This document shows, one piece after another, positions 1-11,469 of a stretch of 64,000 bases of DNA (positions are counted from its first letter, which is position 1; every line of letters begins with the position of its first letter). Under the pieces are notes generated by a model. It saw only the letters and a program-made list of their open reading frames with translations. It was not told the origin of the DNA and ran no database searches. Origin of the DNA: JBGQOJ01 sp052119585 (GTDB lineage: Bacteria > Pseudomonadota > Alphaproteobacteria > Rhodobacterales > Rhodobacteraceae); the NCBI RefSeq assembly GCF_052119585.1, contig NZ_JBGQOJ010000013.1, positions 36,747 through 100,746 on the forward strand. Reading direction: 5' to 3'. The translations under genes and the position numbers were made by a program.

Positions 1-745
1 TGGGCAGGTCAGCAATTCCAACGCGCACGAACTGATCCACCGCAGCGACCGCAGGCTGCATGGCTTGGGCAAATGGGTTTATATCTCGATGTTGTTCGGG
101 CATCACACCTCGGCCCATACGCGCATCCACCACAGGTTTGTCGCGACAGAGGATGACCCCAATACCGCGCGTCTGGGCGAATCGTTCTACCGCTTCGTAC
201 CGCGCGCCTGGATCGGCAGTTTTGTGGCGGGATACGAGATCGAGACGCAAATGATGCGGCAGAAGGCACCACGCCCGCCGCGCTGGCGTCACCCCTATGT
301 CGTCTATGTCGGGGGGGCGATGCTGTGTCTGGGGCTTGCGGCATGGGCGGGCGGGCTGTTGGCCTATCTTGCACTGGCCGGCTATGCGCAGACGCAGCTG
401 ATGCTATCCGACTATGTGCAGCACTACGGATTGATGCGGCAGCGGCTGGCCAATGGGAAACCCGAACCCGTCGGCCCGCAGCATTCGTGGAACGCGCCAC
501 ACTGGTTCTCGGGGTATCTGATGCTGAACGCGCCGCGCCATTCCGACCACCACGCCCACCCCGCAAAACGCTATCCGGCGCTTGATCTGCCCGGCCCGCA
601 GGATGCGCCGACCCTGCCGCGCAGCCTGCCCGCGATGGCGGTGATCGCCCTTTACCCGGCGCTATGGAAACGGGTGATGACCCCGCGTGCCCGCGCATGG
701 AGCGAGGGCAGAATGCCCGCAATTGCGGCAGACACGGGCAACTGA
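1..745 (+). CDS. AlkB-type alkane 1-monooxygenase / membrane fatty acid hydroxylase, C-terminal part (5' end outside window)
   Basis: Frame 2 is open from the first base to the TGA at 745, so the gene starts upstream of the window. The visible part (about 247 residues) carries the histidine clusters of membrane di-iron hydroxylases: NAHELIHR near the left edge, then HHTSAHTRIHHR, DYVQHYGL and finally RHSDHHAHP. In AlkB and related desaturase-like enzymes these histidines hold the non-haem di-iron centre that hydroxylates terminal methyl groups of alkanes or fatty chains in the inner membrane. A hydrophobic stretch (VYVGGAMLCLGLAAWAGG) between the second and third clusters fits the membrane topology. 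The substrate cannot be told from this fragment. No rubredoxin gene is visible next to it. Confidence 0.88.
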   Translation, partial: GQVSNSNAHELIHRSDRRLHGLGKWVYISMLFGHHTSAHTRIHHRFVATEDDPNTARLGESFYRFVPRAWIGSFVAGYEIETQMMRQKAPRPPRWRHPYVVYVGGAMLCLGLAAWAGGLLAYLALAGYAQTQLMLSDYVQHYGLMRQRLANGKPEPVGPQHSWNAPHWFSGYLMLNAPRHSDHHAHPAKRYPALDLPGPQDAPTLPRSLPAMAVIALYPALWKRVMTPRARAWSEGRMPAIAADTGN

Positions 746-824
746 GAGCCGTTTTCCGCACAAAGACGCGGACGACACCCAGCTGTCACTGGATCGGCGC
801 CGCGTTCTCTGGCAAGCTTGGGTC

Positions 825-1232
825 ATGAACATCCTGCACCTGATCCCCGCCGCCCTTGCCTCGTTGTTTCTGGTCCTGCCCGCGCAAGCGGATTCGCCTT
901 TGTCGGCAGAGGCATTTGACAGCTATTCCCTTGGAAAAACGCTGTATTTCGGGCTGGGTGGCACGCCTTACGGCGCCGAGGAATACCTGCCGAACCGCCG
1001 CGTGCGCTGGTCCTTTCTGGATGGCAATTGCAAAGAGGGGGAATGGTATGCAGAAGGCGCGATGATCTGCTTTATCTACGAGGACAACCCCGATCCGCAG
1101 TGCTGGACCTTCACCAAAGGCGGGCGCGGGCTGATCGCGACGTTCGAGAACGATCCCGCATCGACTACGCTGTACGAGGTCGAAAAAAGCGCCGAGCCGA
1201 TGCTGTGCCTGGGGCCGGACGTAGGCGTTTAG
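825..1232 (+). CDS. hypothetical secreted protein (135 aa)
   Basis: The ATG at 825 is chosen because it opens directly into a Sec signal peptide (MNILHLIPAALASLFLVLPAQA, cut after AQA). A longer in-frame extension upstream is low-complexity and overlaps the preceding gene. The mature part, about 113 residues, has several aromatics and four cysteines (in DGNCKEG, GAMICF, PQCWTF and MLCLG), which could form disulfides in the periplasm. I do not recognise the family. It lies 79 bases after the AlkB-like gene on the same strand, and a strong 27-bp palindrome follows, so it probably ends its transcript there. Confidence 0.6.
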   Translation: MNILHLIPAALASLFLVLPAQADSPLSAEAFDSYSLGKTLYFGLGGTPYGAEEYLPNRRVRWSFLDGNCKEGEWYAEGAMICFIYEDNPDPQCWTFTKGGRGLIATFENDPASTTLYEVEKSAEPMLCLGPDVGV

Positions 1233-1243
1233 CCCTTTGTGTC

Positions 1244-1312
1244 ACTTTGTTCCCTAAATACTCACGGCGCGCGGGTTCCGCCGCCGCGCCGTGAGTATTT
1301 AGGGAACAAAGT
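1244..1312. repeat. perfect 27-bp inverted repeat, dispersed intergenic palindrome (copy 1)
   Basis: Left arm 1244-1270 begins ACTTTGTTCCCTAAATACTC. The right arm 1286-1312 is its exact reverse complement, with a 15-base loop between. It fills the gap between the convergent hypothetical gene and xseA. Related sequences occur at 4167, 14484 and 18461. It could act as a bidirectional terminator, although no long T-run follows the outer arms. Confidence 0.85.
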
Positions 1313-1317
1313 AGCCA

Positions 1318-2805
1318 TCAGAACAGGCTGCCTTGCCCGGCTTCAGGAGCGCCCGCTTTCGGCTTTTTGATGGGCTTCACGGCGGCACCGACCGCAATCC
1401 GCCCATCGTGGAACTGGATTTCCAGATCCGACGCGGCCCCTGCCGCCTTTTTCGAGGTCACCACATCGCCGTCGCCGCGCACCACCGCATAGCCGCGTTT
1501 CAGCGTTTCAGTATACCCAAGGGTCTGGCGCAAACGCTCCAGCGCGTCCAGCTTGTCCCTTTGCCGTTTGACCTGCGTTATGCCCGCCTGCGACAGGCGC
1601 GACAGCACGGCGGCAAGGTCTTTCTTCCTTATCTCCAGATCACGCTGCAACAGCGGCAGGCGCAACCGGTCGGCGCGGCGATCGAACAGCGCGCGCTTGT
1701 CCTGAACGACGCGGCGCAGCAGCGCGGGCCGTAACGCGCCGCCCTTTTCGCTAAGGACCAGCTTTTTCTTCTGGGTCGCCGCCCCCAGGGCCGGCCGCAG
1801 GCGTTCGCCCCAAAGGTCAAGCTTTTGCGCCGGACCGGACAAGAGCGCCTCGGCCCGTGGCAAGGCGCGCGCCAGATCGCGCAGGCGTTGGCCACGCAGA
1901 TCGACGCCGCGACGCGCGGCCCGCACAAGCCGGCTGTCCTGTTCACCCACCCATGCCAGCAAGTCCAGCCTCACCGGCACCGCCAGTTCCGCCGCCGCCG
2001 TCGGCGTTGGCGCACGACGGTCCGAGACAAAGTCGATCAGCGTTGTATCGGTTTCGTGGCCGACAGCGGAAATCAAAGGGATATCGCTGGCCGCCGCCGC
2101 CCGTGCGACGATTTCCTCGTTGAAGCCCCAAAGATCCTCGATAGAGCCGCCACCGCGCGCGACGATAATCAGGTCGGGGCGCGGCAATGCACCCCCCGGC
2201 GTAAAGGCATTGAACCCCCTGATTGCGGCGGCCACCTCGGCCGCGCAGCGGTCACCCTGAACGGCGACGGGCCAGATCAGCACCTTGCGGGGAAAGCGGT
2301 CGCGCAGGCGGTGCAGGATGTCGCGGATCACAGCCCCCGTCGGCGAGGTGATCACGCCGATGATTTCGGGCAGATAGGGCAAGGGTTTCTTGCGGCTTTG
2401 GTCGAACAGGCCCTCGGCCTCCAGCATCGCCTTGCGTTTTTCCAGCATCATCATCAATGCGCCCATGCCGGCCGGCTGGATATCGTCGATGATGATCTGG
2501 TATTTCGACTGGCCGGGGAAGGTCGTCAGCTTGCCGGTGGCGACAACCTCCATCCCTTCCTCTGGCTGGACGCGCAGTTGCGCCGCCTTGCCCTTCCACA
2601 TGATCCCCGCCAGCACGGACGAATCGTCTTTCAGGTCAAGATAGACATGGCCGGATCTGGGCCGCGTCACGCGCCCGACCTCGCCACGGACCCGCACCAG
2701 CCCGAATTCGCCCTCGATCACACGTTTCACCGCACCCGAAATCTCGGACACGGTATATTCGGGTGAATTCAGCCCCCCGGAGGGGTCGTCGATCAGGTCG
2801 GACAT
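1318..2805 (-). CDS. xseA: exodeoxyribonuclease VII large subunit
   Basis: Large subunit of exonuclease VII, which with the small subunit XseB degrades single-stranded DNA from both ends in the cytoplasm. The 495-residue product starts with an OB-fold DNA-binding domain (YTVSEISGAVKRVIEGEFG, then RVRGEVGRVTRPRSGHVYLD) and continues with the conserved nuclease region containing ITSPTGAVIRDILHR, ARGGGSIEDLWGFNEE and SAVGHETDTTLIDFVSD. A long basic, probably coiled-coil segment follows, and the YAVVRG and QFHDG motifs close the family region. The C-terminal tail is proline- and lysine-rich. Length is normal or slightly long for the family. It is divergent from purD across 72 bases that must hold both promoters. 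xseB is not adjacent. Confidence 0.96.
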   Translation of the reverse strand: MSDLIDDPSGGLNSPEYTVSEISGAVKRVIEGEFGLVRVRGEVGRVTRPRSGHVYLDLKDDSSVLAGIMWKGKAAQLRVQPEEGMEVVATGKLTTFPGQSKYQIIIDDIQPAGMGALMMMLEKRKAMLEAEGLFDQSRKKPLPYLPEIIGVITSPTGAVIRDILHRLRDRFPRKVLIWPVAVQGDRCAAEVAAAIRGFNAFTPGGALPRPDLIIVARGGGSIEDLWGFNEEIVARAAAASDIPLISAVGHETDTTLIDFVSDRRAPTPTAAAELAVPVRLDLLAWVGEQDSRLVRAARRGVDLRGQRLRDLARALPRAEALLSGPAQKLDLWGERLRPALGAATQKKKLVLSEKGGALRPALLRRVVQDKRALFDRRADRLRLPLLQRDLEIRKKDLAAVLSRLSQAGITQVKRQRDKLDALERLRQTLGYTETLKRGYAVVRGDGDVVTSKKAAGAASDLEIQFHDGRIAVGAAVKPIKKPKAGAPEAGQGSLF

Positions 2806-2877
2806 CTGGCCTCGCTTGTCATGGGCGTTGATGCACCTTAGAACGCCCGCAATCCAAGGCCAAGCGGGGGCGACGAA

Positions 2878-4140
2878 ATGAATATCCTGATTTTAGGCAG
2901 CGGCGGGCGCGAACACAGCCTTGCATGGGCGATCAAGCAGAACCCGAAATGCGACCGGCTGATCGTGGCCCCCGGCAATGCAGGGATCGCCGCCATCGCG
3001 GAATGTGCGGATTTCGACATCAATGACGGCAGTTATGTCGTCACCTTCGCCGAGGAAAACGCCGTTGATTTTGTCGTGATCGGCCCCGAGGCCCCCCTGG
3101 CCGCCGGCGTCGCCGACCGGTTGCGGGCTGCGGGCATTCTGACATTCGGCCCCTCGCAACTGGCCGCTCAGCTTGAGGCGTCCAAGGCGTTCACCAAAGA
3201 GATCTGCGATGCCTGCGCGGCCCCGACGGCGGCCTATGCGCGGTTTGTCGATGCCGGGGCGGCCAAGGACTACATTCGGGCGCAGGGTGCGCCGATTGTG
3301 ATCAAGGCCGACGGACTGGCCGCAGGCAAGGGCGTGATCGTCGCCATGACGCTGGACGAGGCGCTGAACGGCGTGGACGAGATTTTCGGCGGGGCCTTTG
3401 GCGCGGCCGGGACCGAAGTCGTGATCGAGGAGTTCATGGAGGGAGAGGAAGCCTCTTACTTTATCCTATGCGATGGCGCCGACATTCTGCCGATCGGCAC
3501 GGCGCAAGACCACAAGCGGGTCTTTGACGGTGATCTGGGCCCCAACACCGGCGGCATGGGGGCCTATTCCCCCGCGCCGGTCCTGACCGACGAGATCGCG
3601 CAAAAGGCGCTGGACCAGATCATCCGCCCCACCGTGGCCGAAATGGCAAGACGCGGGATGCCATATCAGGGGGTGCTTTACGCGGGTTTCATGATCAAGG
3701 ACGGCCAGCCGCGTCTGGTGGAATACAATGCGCGGTTCGGCGATCCGGAATGTCAGGTCCTGATGATGCGGTTAGGCGCGCAGGTGCTGGATCTGCTGCT
3801 GGCCTGCGCCGAAGGGCGGCTGGCGGATGCGCGGGTGAACTGGGCCGACGACCATGCGCTGACCGTGGTGATGGCCGCAAAAGGCTACCCCGGACCCTAC
3901 AGCAAGGGAAGCGTGATCAACGGCTTGGACGGTTTGCCGGAAACCAGCATGGAAATCGTATTCCACGCAGGCACGACAGAGGCCGAAGGCAAGATCTCGG
4001 CGACCGGCGGGCGGGTTCTGAACGTTACCGCGCGGGGTGCCAGTCTGGCAGAGGCACAGGCGCGCGCCTATGCACTGGTGGACCGGATCGACTGGCCAGA
4101 CGGCTTTTGCCGCCGCGACATCGGCTGGCGGGCGCTTTGA
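2878..4140 (+). CDS. purD: phosphoribosylamine--glycine ligase (GAR synthetase)
   Basis: Second step of de novo purine synthesis: joins phosphoribosylamine and glycine using ATP. The 420-residue protein opens with MNILILGSGGREHSLAWAI, the PurD signature N-terminus. It carries ATP-grasp elements: IKADGLAAGKGVIVA for nucleotide binding, EEFMEGEEAS, and GDPECQ near the metal site. The NTGGMGAYSP motif is diagnostic for the family. Length is standard. It is divergently transcribed from xseA and convergent with the VCBS gene. The gap after it holds another copy of the dispersed palindrome. Confidence 0.97.
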   Translation: MNILILGSGGREHSLAWAIKQNPKCDRLIVAPGNAGIAAIAECADFDINDGSYVVTFAEENAVDFVVIGPEAPLAAGVADRLRAAGILTFGPSQLAAQLEASKAFTKEICDACAAPTAAYARFVDAGAAKDYIRAQGAPIVIKADGLAAGKGVIVAMTLDEALNGVDEIFGGAFGAAGTEVVIEEFMEGEEASYFILCDGADILPIGTAQDHKRVFDGDLGPNTGGMGAYSPAPVLTDEIAQKALDQIIRPTVAEMARRGMPYQGVLYAGFMIKDGQPRLVEYNARFGDPECQVLMMRLGAQVLDLLLACAEGRLADARVNWADDHALTVVMAAKGYPGPYSKGSVINGLDGLPETSMEIVFHAGTTEAEGKISATGGRVLNVTARGASLAEAQARAYALVDRIDWPDGFCRRDIGWRAL

Positions 4141-4166
4141 TCAACGCGCAGTCCACTCTTGCTGCT

Positions 4167-4236
4167 ACTTTGTTCTAAAAATACTCAGGGCGCTTCGGTC
4201 CGGACTGTTGCGACGTGAGTATTTAGAGAACAAAGT
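4167..4236. repeat. imperfect inverted repeat, dispersed intergenic palindrome (copy 2)
   Basis: The outer arms ACTTTGTTCTAAAAATACTC (from 4167) and GAGTATTTAGAGAACAAAGT (to 4236) pair with a few mismatches. The centre is GC-rich and no longer palindromic. Like copy 1, it sits between two convergent genes (purD and the VCBS-repeat gene). Confidence 0.75.
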
Positions 4237-4241
4237 GGGGC

Positions 4242-5299
<1,058 letters not shown>

Positions 5300-5551
5300 T
5301 CAGCCTTGTTTAGACAAGGCGATCTGGCCTTGCCAGCCCGTTTTGCGACACGCGCTGGTCACGCTTGCGTTAAATTACAAATGTTCTGCTTTCGTTTCCG
5401 CGTATTGGACCCCATGCACGCGCCCCCTCGCTGTCTCGCTGACCGGAGTCAGGTCAGGTGCGCGGCCAACCTTAGCGCTGTCGCGCGGGTGTAAAAAACG
5501 CTATGATGCGCCAAAGGGGGCAAAAGACCCCGCATATTGGCAAAAGCAGTG

Positions 5552-6091
5552 ATGATCCGAATTGCATTTCTTGTGGGCCTTGGGGGCCTGTCGTTGAATG
5601 CCTGCGGTATGGTGCAGGGCAATGCCTCTGCGCCCGACAACGGGTTCAACCTTGTGCGCAGCAGTCAGGTTCCGCCGCCCCCCGGCGCCGAACCGGGCAG
5701 CTGCTGGGGCCGCGACATCACCCCTGCCGTACTGGAAACCGTCACCCATCAGGTGCAGGTCGACCCCGCAACGCAGGATGCCGCCGGCAAGATCCTTAGC
5801 CCCGCGACCTATCGCACCGAAACCACCCAGCAGATCGTGCAGGAAAGGGCGGTTGTGTTGTTCCAGACCCCCTGCCCCGATCTGGTCGACACGGAATTCA
5901 CCGCCTCGCTGCAACGGGCGCTGTCTGCACGGGGCCTGTTCGCGGGCGAGATCAACGGCACCTACGACGGTCGCACCCAGCGCGCGGTGCGGGCGTTCCA
6001 GATGGCCGAAGGCGGGCCGAACAGCGGTATCCTGTCGCTGGAGGGCGCGCGGCTGTTGGGGCTGGTTGCTTACGAAAGGAGCGATTTATAG
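5552..6091 (+). CDS. peptidoglycan-binding-domain lipoprotein
   Basis: From the ATG at 5552 the product is 179 residues: MIRIAFLVGLGGLSLNACG, with a lipobox (LNAC) that predicts a lipid-anchored periplasmic protein. The C-terminal third (SLQRALSARGLFAGEINGTYD, then RTQRAVRAFQ) is a PG_binding_1 domain, a three-helix module that docks onto peptidoglycan. The middle part has a GSCWGRD motif and is family-specific. An earlier TTG at 5537 and a GTG at 5549 are possible starts but fit the signal peptide less well. It is probably an envelope protein of unknown role. The 279 bases before it separate it from the divergent ferredoxin gene. Confidence 0.82.
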   Translation: MIRIAFLVGLGGLSLNACGMVQGNASAPDNGFNLVRSSQVPPPPGAEPGSCWGRDITPAVLETVTHQVQVDPATQDAAGKILSPATYRTETTQQIVQERAVVLFQTPCPDLVDTEFTASLQRALSARGLFAGEINGTYDGRTQRAVRAFQMAEGGPNSGILSLEGARLLGLVAYERSDL

Positions 6092-6123
6092 CCGCATGAT
6101 CCCGCCAATGGACCGCAGACGAA

Positions 6124-6148
6124 AAAGGGCGCCACCGGGGCGCCCTTT
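6124..6148. terminator. bidirectional intrinsic terminator
   Basis: A perfect 10-bp stem (AAAGGGCGCC / GGCGCCCTTT) with a five-base loop lies between the convergent lipoprotein and protease genes. It has an A-run on the left and TTTGTCTTTG on the right, so it can serve both strands. Confidence 0.85.
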
Positions 6149-6169
6149 GTCTTTGTATCGACAGGTTTA

Positions 6170-7651
6170 TTATTCGACGGTCAGCGCGACAAAACGCGGG
6201 TCGCCGTCGCGGCGGACCAGAAGCAGCAGGGACTTGCGGCCAGCCTCTTTGGATTCGGCGATACGCTTGTCCAGATCAGAAACCGTGACGACCTTTTGCT
6301 GGCCCGCTTCGGTGATCACGTCACCGGCGCGCAGGCCTTTCTCGAAGGCTTCGCTCGTTTCGTCGACATTGCCCACAACCAGACCAGACGCCCCGACCGG
6401 CAGGTTCAGTTGCGTGCGCAACTCGTCCGACATCTCTGCCACGGTCAGGCCAAGCACGGTCTTTTCCACAGGCTCCGGCGCTTTGACAGAGGCCGGAACA
6501 GGCGATGCCTCGGCGGTTTCGCGGCGGCCAAGCGTGACCATCAGCGTCTGCGTCTTGCCGTCGCGGTTGACGACAACGCGCACGGCCTTGCCGACGGGCG
6601 AACTGCCGACGCGGCGGACCAGTTCACGGGTGTCAGAGACGTTGCCGCCATCGAACGAGGTGATCACGTCACCCGACAGGATGCCCGCCTCCTTGCCGGG
6701 GCCATCCGGCACGTCCGTCACCAGCGCGCCTTTGGCTTCGGCCAGCCCCATCGCCTCGGCGACATCGGGGGTGACGTCCTGAATGCGGACGCCCAACCAG
6801 CCACGGCGGGTTTCGCCGAACTCTTTCAACTGGTCCACAACCTTTGTCACAATCGCCGACGACATCGAGAAGCCGATACCGATCGACCCGCCGTTGGGCG
6901 ACAGGATCGCGGTGTTCACGCCGACCACGCCACCGTCCATGTTGAACAGCGGCCCGCCCGAATTGCCGCGGTTGATCGCGGCGTCGGTCTGGATGTAATC
7001 GTCATAGGTGCCTGACAGCGCACGGCCGCGGGCAGACACGATACCGGCAGAAACCGAAAAACCCTGCCCCAGCGGGTTGCCCATGGCCATAACCCAGTCA
7101 CCGACTCGCATCACGTCGCTGTCCCCGAACGGAACAAACGGCAGCGGCTCGTCGCTTTCGACTTTCAAAAGCGCGATGTCAGTGTTCGGATCGGTCCCGA
7201 TCACCTTGGCAGGCAGTGACTTGCCCGAGAAGAATTCGATCTCGATCGCGTCGGCACCTTCGATCACATGGTTATTCGTAACGATGTAGCCATCCTCGGA
7301 CACCACAAACCCGGACCCAAGGGCCTGACTGCGGCGCGGGGCACGATTTGGGCCACCGTTTCCGCCCTGCTGTCGGTCCATGAAGTCCCTGAAGAAGTCC
7401 TCGAACGGAGAGCCTTCGGGAACAATCGGGCCAGGACCGGTCGAGGCGGCGACGGTCGTTGATGTGGTGATATTCACAACCGACGGGCTGACCTTTTCGG
7501 CCAGATCGGCAAAGCTTTCTGGGGCGCCGCGCGCATGGGCCACCATCGTCTGGGCCATCAGCAGCATAAGGCCCAGAACAAAGAAAAGCATCGCCCGCGC
7601 GGGCGCTGAATTGGCGTGCTGGACGGGAACGGAAATTGCCTGAGGTCTCAC
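6170..7651 (-). CDS. periplasmic Do/DegP-family serine protease
   Basis: HtrA-type protease and chaperone for misfolded envelope proteins. The GTG at 7651 is the likely start: AAGGAG sits six bases before it and it gives 493 residues, the family norm. The ATG at 7675 is an alternative. An N-terminal hydrophobic segment (FFVLGLMLLMAQTMVAHARG) is the Sec signal. The catalytic triad is visible as His in VTNNHVIEG, Asp in DPNTDIALLKV and Ser in NRGNSGGPLF. Two PDZ domains follow (around RRGWLGVRIQDV and the C-terminal GLRAGDVITEAG). It is the last gene of the hflK-hflC-DUF2065 operon, which suggests a joint role in membrane and envelope protein quality control. Confidence 0.95.
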   Translation of the reverse strand: MRPQAISVPVQHANSAPARAMLFFVLGLMLLMAQTMVAHARGAPESFADLAEKVSPSVVNITTSTTVAASTGPGPIVPEGSPFEDFFRDFMDRQQGGNGGPNRAPRRSQALGSGFVVSEDGYIVTNNHVIEGADAIEIEFFSGKSLPAKVIGTDPNTDIALLKVESDEPLPFVPFGDSDVMRVGDWVMAMGNPLGQGFSVSAGIVSARGRALSGTYDDYIQTDAAINRGNSGGPLFNMDGGVVGVNTAILSPNGGSIGIGFSMSSAIVTKVVDQLKEFGETRRGWLGVRIQDVTPDVAEAMGLAEAKGALVTDVPDGPGKEAGILSGDVITSFDGGNVSDTRELVRRVGSSPVGKAVRVVVNRDGKTQTLMVTLGRRETAEASPVPASVKAPEPVEKTVLGLTVAEMSDELRTQLNLPVGASGLVVGNVDETSEAFEKGLRAGDVITEAGQQKVVTVSDLDKRIAESKEAGRKSLLLLVRRDGDPRFVALTVE

Positions 7652-7811
7652 TGCGAACTCCTTCTTGGTCGGCATGGCGCGACACGGCGAAATGTCGTTA
7701 GCGCTTTTCTTATATTTCGAACGACGGGCCCGGATTGCAACACAAAGCCGGTCTCGGCGCGTCACATGCGCGTGACTTTGGCGGCTCAGGCACCCGTTTG
7801 GGCAGAGTGTT

Positions 7812-8002
7812 TCAGGGGATCATCCAGCGTGCAAGCGAAACGAGTGCCGCGCCGGCCACAATTGCGATCAGGCCGATCAGGCGGCGCGCCTCGACGGGCA
7901 TGTCGCGCAGGGCGGCCAGAATATCCTCGATACGCGAAGGGGCCAGTGCAAGCACCAGCCCCTCGACTAAACAGACACATCCTATTGCAAGGATGATCCA
8001 GC

Positions 8003-8006
<4 letters not shown>
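7812..8006 (-). CDS. DUF2065 small membrane protein
   Basis: 64 residues with two transmembrane helices (IILAIGCVCLVEGLVLALAP and LIGLIAIVAGAALVSLARW) joined by a short polar loop, matching DUF2065, a family found beside hflC in many proteobacteria. The start overlaps the hflC stop by four bases, so it is translationally coupled. The function is unknown. Position suggests an accessory to the HflKC complex or to the protease encoded next. Confidence 0.9.
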
Positions 8007-8877
<871 letters not shown>

Positions 8878-8878
<1 letters not shown>

Positions 8879-10017
8879 CAGTTGGTCCCTCCCGCGGCCG
8901 GTGTGCGGCGCAGTTCATTCAGCGGCAGATAGGGCAGAACACCATTCTGACCGCCGACGTTGTCGTCAAGAATGATCTTGTCGACGCCGCCAAGCACTTT
9001 TTCCATCGTTTCCAGATAAAGCCGCGTGCGCGTCACGTCCGGGGCTTTCTGGTATTCGGCAAGAACCGCACTGAAACGGCTCGCCTCGCCTTCGGCCTCG
9101 TTCACGACCTGTGCGCGATAGCCTTCGGCCTCTTCCAGCACCTGTGCTGCTTCACCGCGGGCACCCGCAAGCGCCTGGTTCGCATAGGCGTCGGCCAGCT
9201 TTTCAAGCCGGTCGCGCTGCTGCTCTGCCGCCTGCACTTCGCGGAAGCTGTCGATCACTTCACGCGGCGGATCAGCCTTGTCAAAGTTGACGCGGACGAT
9301 GTTCACGCCACTGTCGTAGCTGTCCAGCGTCGACTGAACCAGTTCCTTGAGGCGCACCGCGATAGACGCGCGATCCCGGTTCAGGACAGGCGCAAGTTCG
9401 GATTGCGCGATAATCTCGCGCATGGCGGATTCTGCAACGGCGCGGACTGTTTCCTGCGGGTCACGCAGGTTGAACAGGAATTCCTGTGGATCCCGGATAT
9501 TCCAGACGACCTGAAAGTCGATGTCGACGATGTTCTCGTCACCCGTCAGCATAAGACCTTCGTCGCTCCGCGAGCCACGCCCGACGCCGATCTGCTCGAC
9601 CCGCTCGGTCGTAACCGACAGCACCTCTTTGGTGACAACCGGCCAAGGGGCAAAGTTCAGACCTTCCTGGCCGACATTATGGAATTTTCCGAGGAACAGT
9701 TCGACCGATTGCTCGGATGTATCAACGCGGTAGAACGATGCGAACGCCCAGACCGACACCACCGCCAAAAGACCAAGGCCCACGGTGCCGCGTGTCATTT
9801 TGGGCAACCCGCCGCCGCCCTGACCGCCGTTGCCGGACCCGCCACCGCGCCCGCCCATCAGGACGCGCAACTGCTCTTGGCCCTTTTTCATGATTTGTTC
9901 GATCTCGGGTATCTGCGGACCGTCGTTTCCGGGCCTGCGACCGCCACGGTTTTTATCACCGTCGTCGCCGCCATTGGATCCGCCTCCGCCCCAAGGTCCG
10001 CCGTTATTGCTAGCCAT
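8878..10017 (-). CDS. hflK: HflK, SPFH-domain modulator of FtsH protease
   Basis: 379 residues. The first 70 are very rich in Gly, Asn and Asp (MASNNGGPWGGGGSNGG), as in other HflK proteins, followed by one transmembrane helix (GTVGLGLLAVVSVWAFASFY). The SPFH domain contains VELFLGKFHNVGQEGLNF and VWNIRDPQEFLFNLRDP, and a coiled coil completes the protein. It partners HflC around FtsH. First gene of the operon hflK-hflC-DUF2065-degP. The 88 bases between it and gor probably hold its promoter. Confidence 0.96.
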
Positions 10018-10105
10018 TCAGGTTAGTTCCCTTCTTTCCCAATCGAGACTTCCATTCCTAACTGGTCGTAAATCTTCAGAATTCAAGCGCCACACCCCAG
10101 AGTTT

Positions 10106-11461
10106 TCATCCAGCGCGCACCGGTGTTTTCATCGTGACCAGCTCTTCCGACATCGTCGGATGCACCGCAACGGTGCGGTCGAAGTCTTCTTTCGTGGCGC
10201 CCATCTTAAGCGCGATTGCGACCAACTGGATCAATTCGCCAGCATGGTCCGCGACGATATGACAGCCAAGAACCTTGCGGGTCTTCTGGCTGACAACAAG
10301 TTTCATCATCACGCGGTCGTCACGCCCTGCAAAGGCGGACTGCATCGCGCGGAAGGATGTGCAATAGACCTCGATCGGTTCCAGATCGCGGGCTGCCTCC
10401 TCGGTAAGCCCGACAGAGCCAAGCTCGGGGCGGGTGAACACCGCATTCGCCACCAACTCGTAGTCGGGCTTGGTGGGGTTGCCTTTGAACACCGTCTCGA
10501 CAAAGGCCATGCCCTCGCGGATCGCCACAGGCGTCAGGTTGATCCGGTCGGTCACATCGCCCACCGCATAGATCGACGGAACGGCGGTCTGGCTGTAGTC
10601 GTCCACGACGATCTCGCCGCCGCGGCCCAGTGCGACGCCCAGCGCCTCCAGCCCCAGACCCGCCGTATTAGGCGTGCGACCGGTGGCGAACATGACCTGA
10701 TCATAGGTTTTCGCGACGCCGTTGGTGTCCTTTACCCAAACCCCGTCGGCGGTTTTGTCAATCTCGAGCACATTGGTGCCGACATGCAGATCAATGCCCT
10801 GTTCGCGCATCAGTTCGGCGATATGCCCCCGCGCCTCTTCGTCGAAGCCACGCAAAATCTGCGCCCCGCGATAAAGCTGCGTCACCGCAACGCCCATCCC
10901 GTTCAGGATACAGGCAAATTCGCAGGCGATATACCCGCCACCGACAATCAGGATGGATTTTGGCAACGTTTCCAGTTGGAAAACCTCGTTGGACGAGATC
11001 GCATGTTCGGCCCCCTCCATGTCGGGCAAGAAGGGCTGGCCCCCTGTGGCCACCAGAATATGCTTGGCCGTCACGACGTCTCCGGTGGACAGTCGCACCG
11101 TATGCGGATCGTCCAGCGTCGCGCGGGCGTCATAGACGGTGACGTCCGAATTTTTCAACAGGTTGCGATAGACGCCTTCAAGCCGGTCAAGTTCGGCATG
11201 CAGCTTTGTGCGGAACTGCGCCCAGTCAAAGACACCGTCCGGCACATCCCAGCCATAGGCGCGGGCATCCGCGAACATCTCGCGGTAGCCCGATGCAAAA
11301 ACCATCAGCTTTTTCGGAACGCACCCACGAATGACGCAGGTGCCGCCCATACGGTATTCCTCGGCCAAGGCGACACGCGCGCCGGTCGCCGCAGCCACCC
11401 GCGCGGCCCGCACCCCGCCAGAGCCGCCACCGATGACAAAAAGGTCGAAATCAAAGGTCAT
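10106..11461 (-). CDS. gor: glutathione-disulfide reductase
   Basis: FAD enzyme of 451 residues that reduces glutathione disulfide with NADPH in the cytoplasm. FAD site: LFVIGGGSGGVRAARVAA. The redox-active pair is C42/C47 in GGTCVIRGCVPKKL. The NADPH domain has ILIVGGGYIACEFACILNG, and the C-terminal active-site base lies in VHPTMSEELV. Length is standard for the family. It starts eight bases after the rpiA stop, so rpiA and gor form an operon linking the pentose phosphate pathway (an NADPH source) with thiol redox control. Confidence 0.95.
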   Translation of the reverse strand: MTFDFDLFVIGGGSGGVRAARVAAATGARVALAEEYRMGGTCVIRGCVPKKLMVFASGYREMFADARAYGWDVPDGVFDWAQFRTKLHAELDRLEGVYRNLLKNSDVTVYDARATLDDPHTVRLSTGDVVTAKHILVATGGQPFLPDMEGAEHAISSNEVFQLETLPKSILIVGGGYIACEFACILNGMGVAVTQLYRGAQILRGFDEEARGHIAELMREQGIDLHVGTNVLEIDKTADGVWVKDTNGVAKTYDQVMFATGRTPNTAGLGLEALGVALGRGGEIVVDDYSQTAVPSIYAVGDVTDRINLTPVAIREGMAFVETVFKGNPTKPDYELVANAVFTRPELGSVGLTEEAARDLEPIEVYCTSFRAMQSAFAGRDDRVMMKLVVSQKTRKVLGCHIVADHAGELIQLVAIALKMGATKEDFDRTVAVHPTMSEELVTMKTPVRAG

Positions 11462-11469
11462 GGACTCTC

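Noticed and set aside
1825..2766. Long open frame opposite xseA
   Set aside because: It is antisense to a clear xseA gene, has no domain pattern, and follows from third-position GC bias. The same holds for long antisense frames over hflK, gor, sdaA, the GS-like genes and purA.
5383..5397. LexA-like box GTTC-N7-GTTT upstream of the lipoprotein gene
   Set aside because: One mismatch to the alphaproteobacterial GTTC-N7-GTTC pattern and no SOS-type gene adjacent; expected by chance in a region this long.
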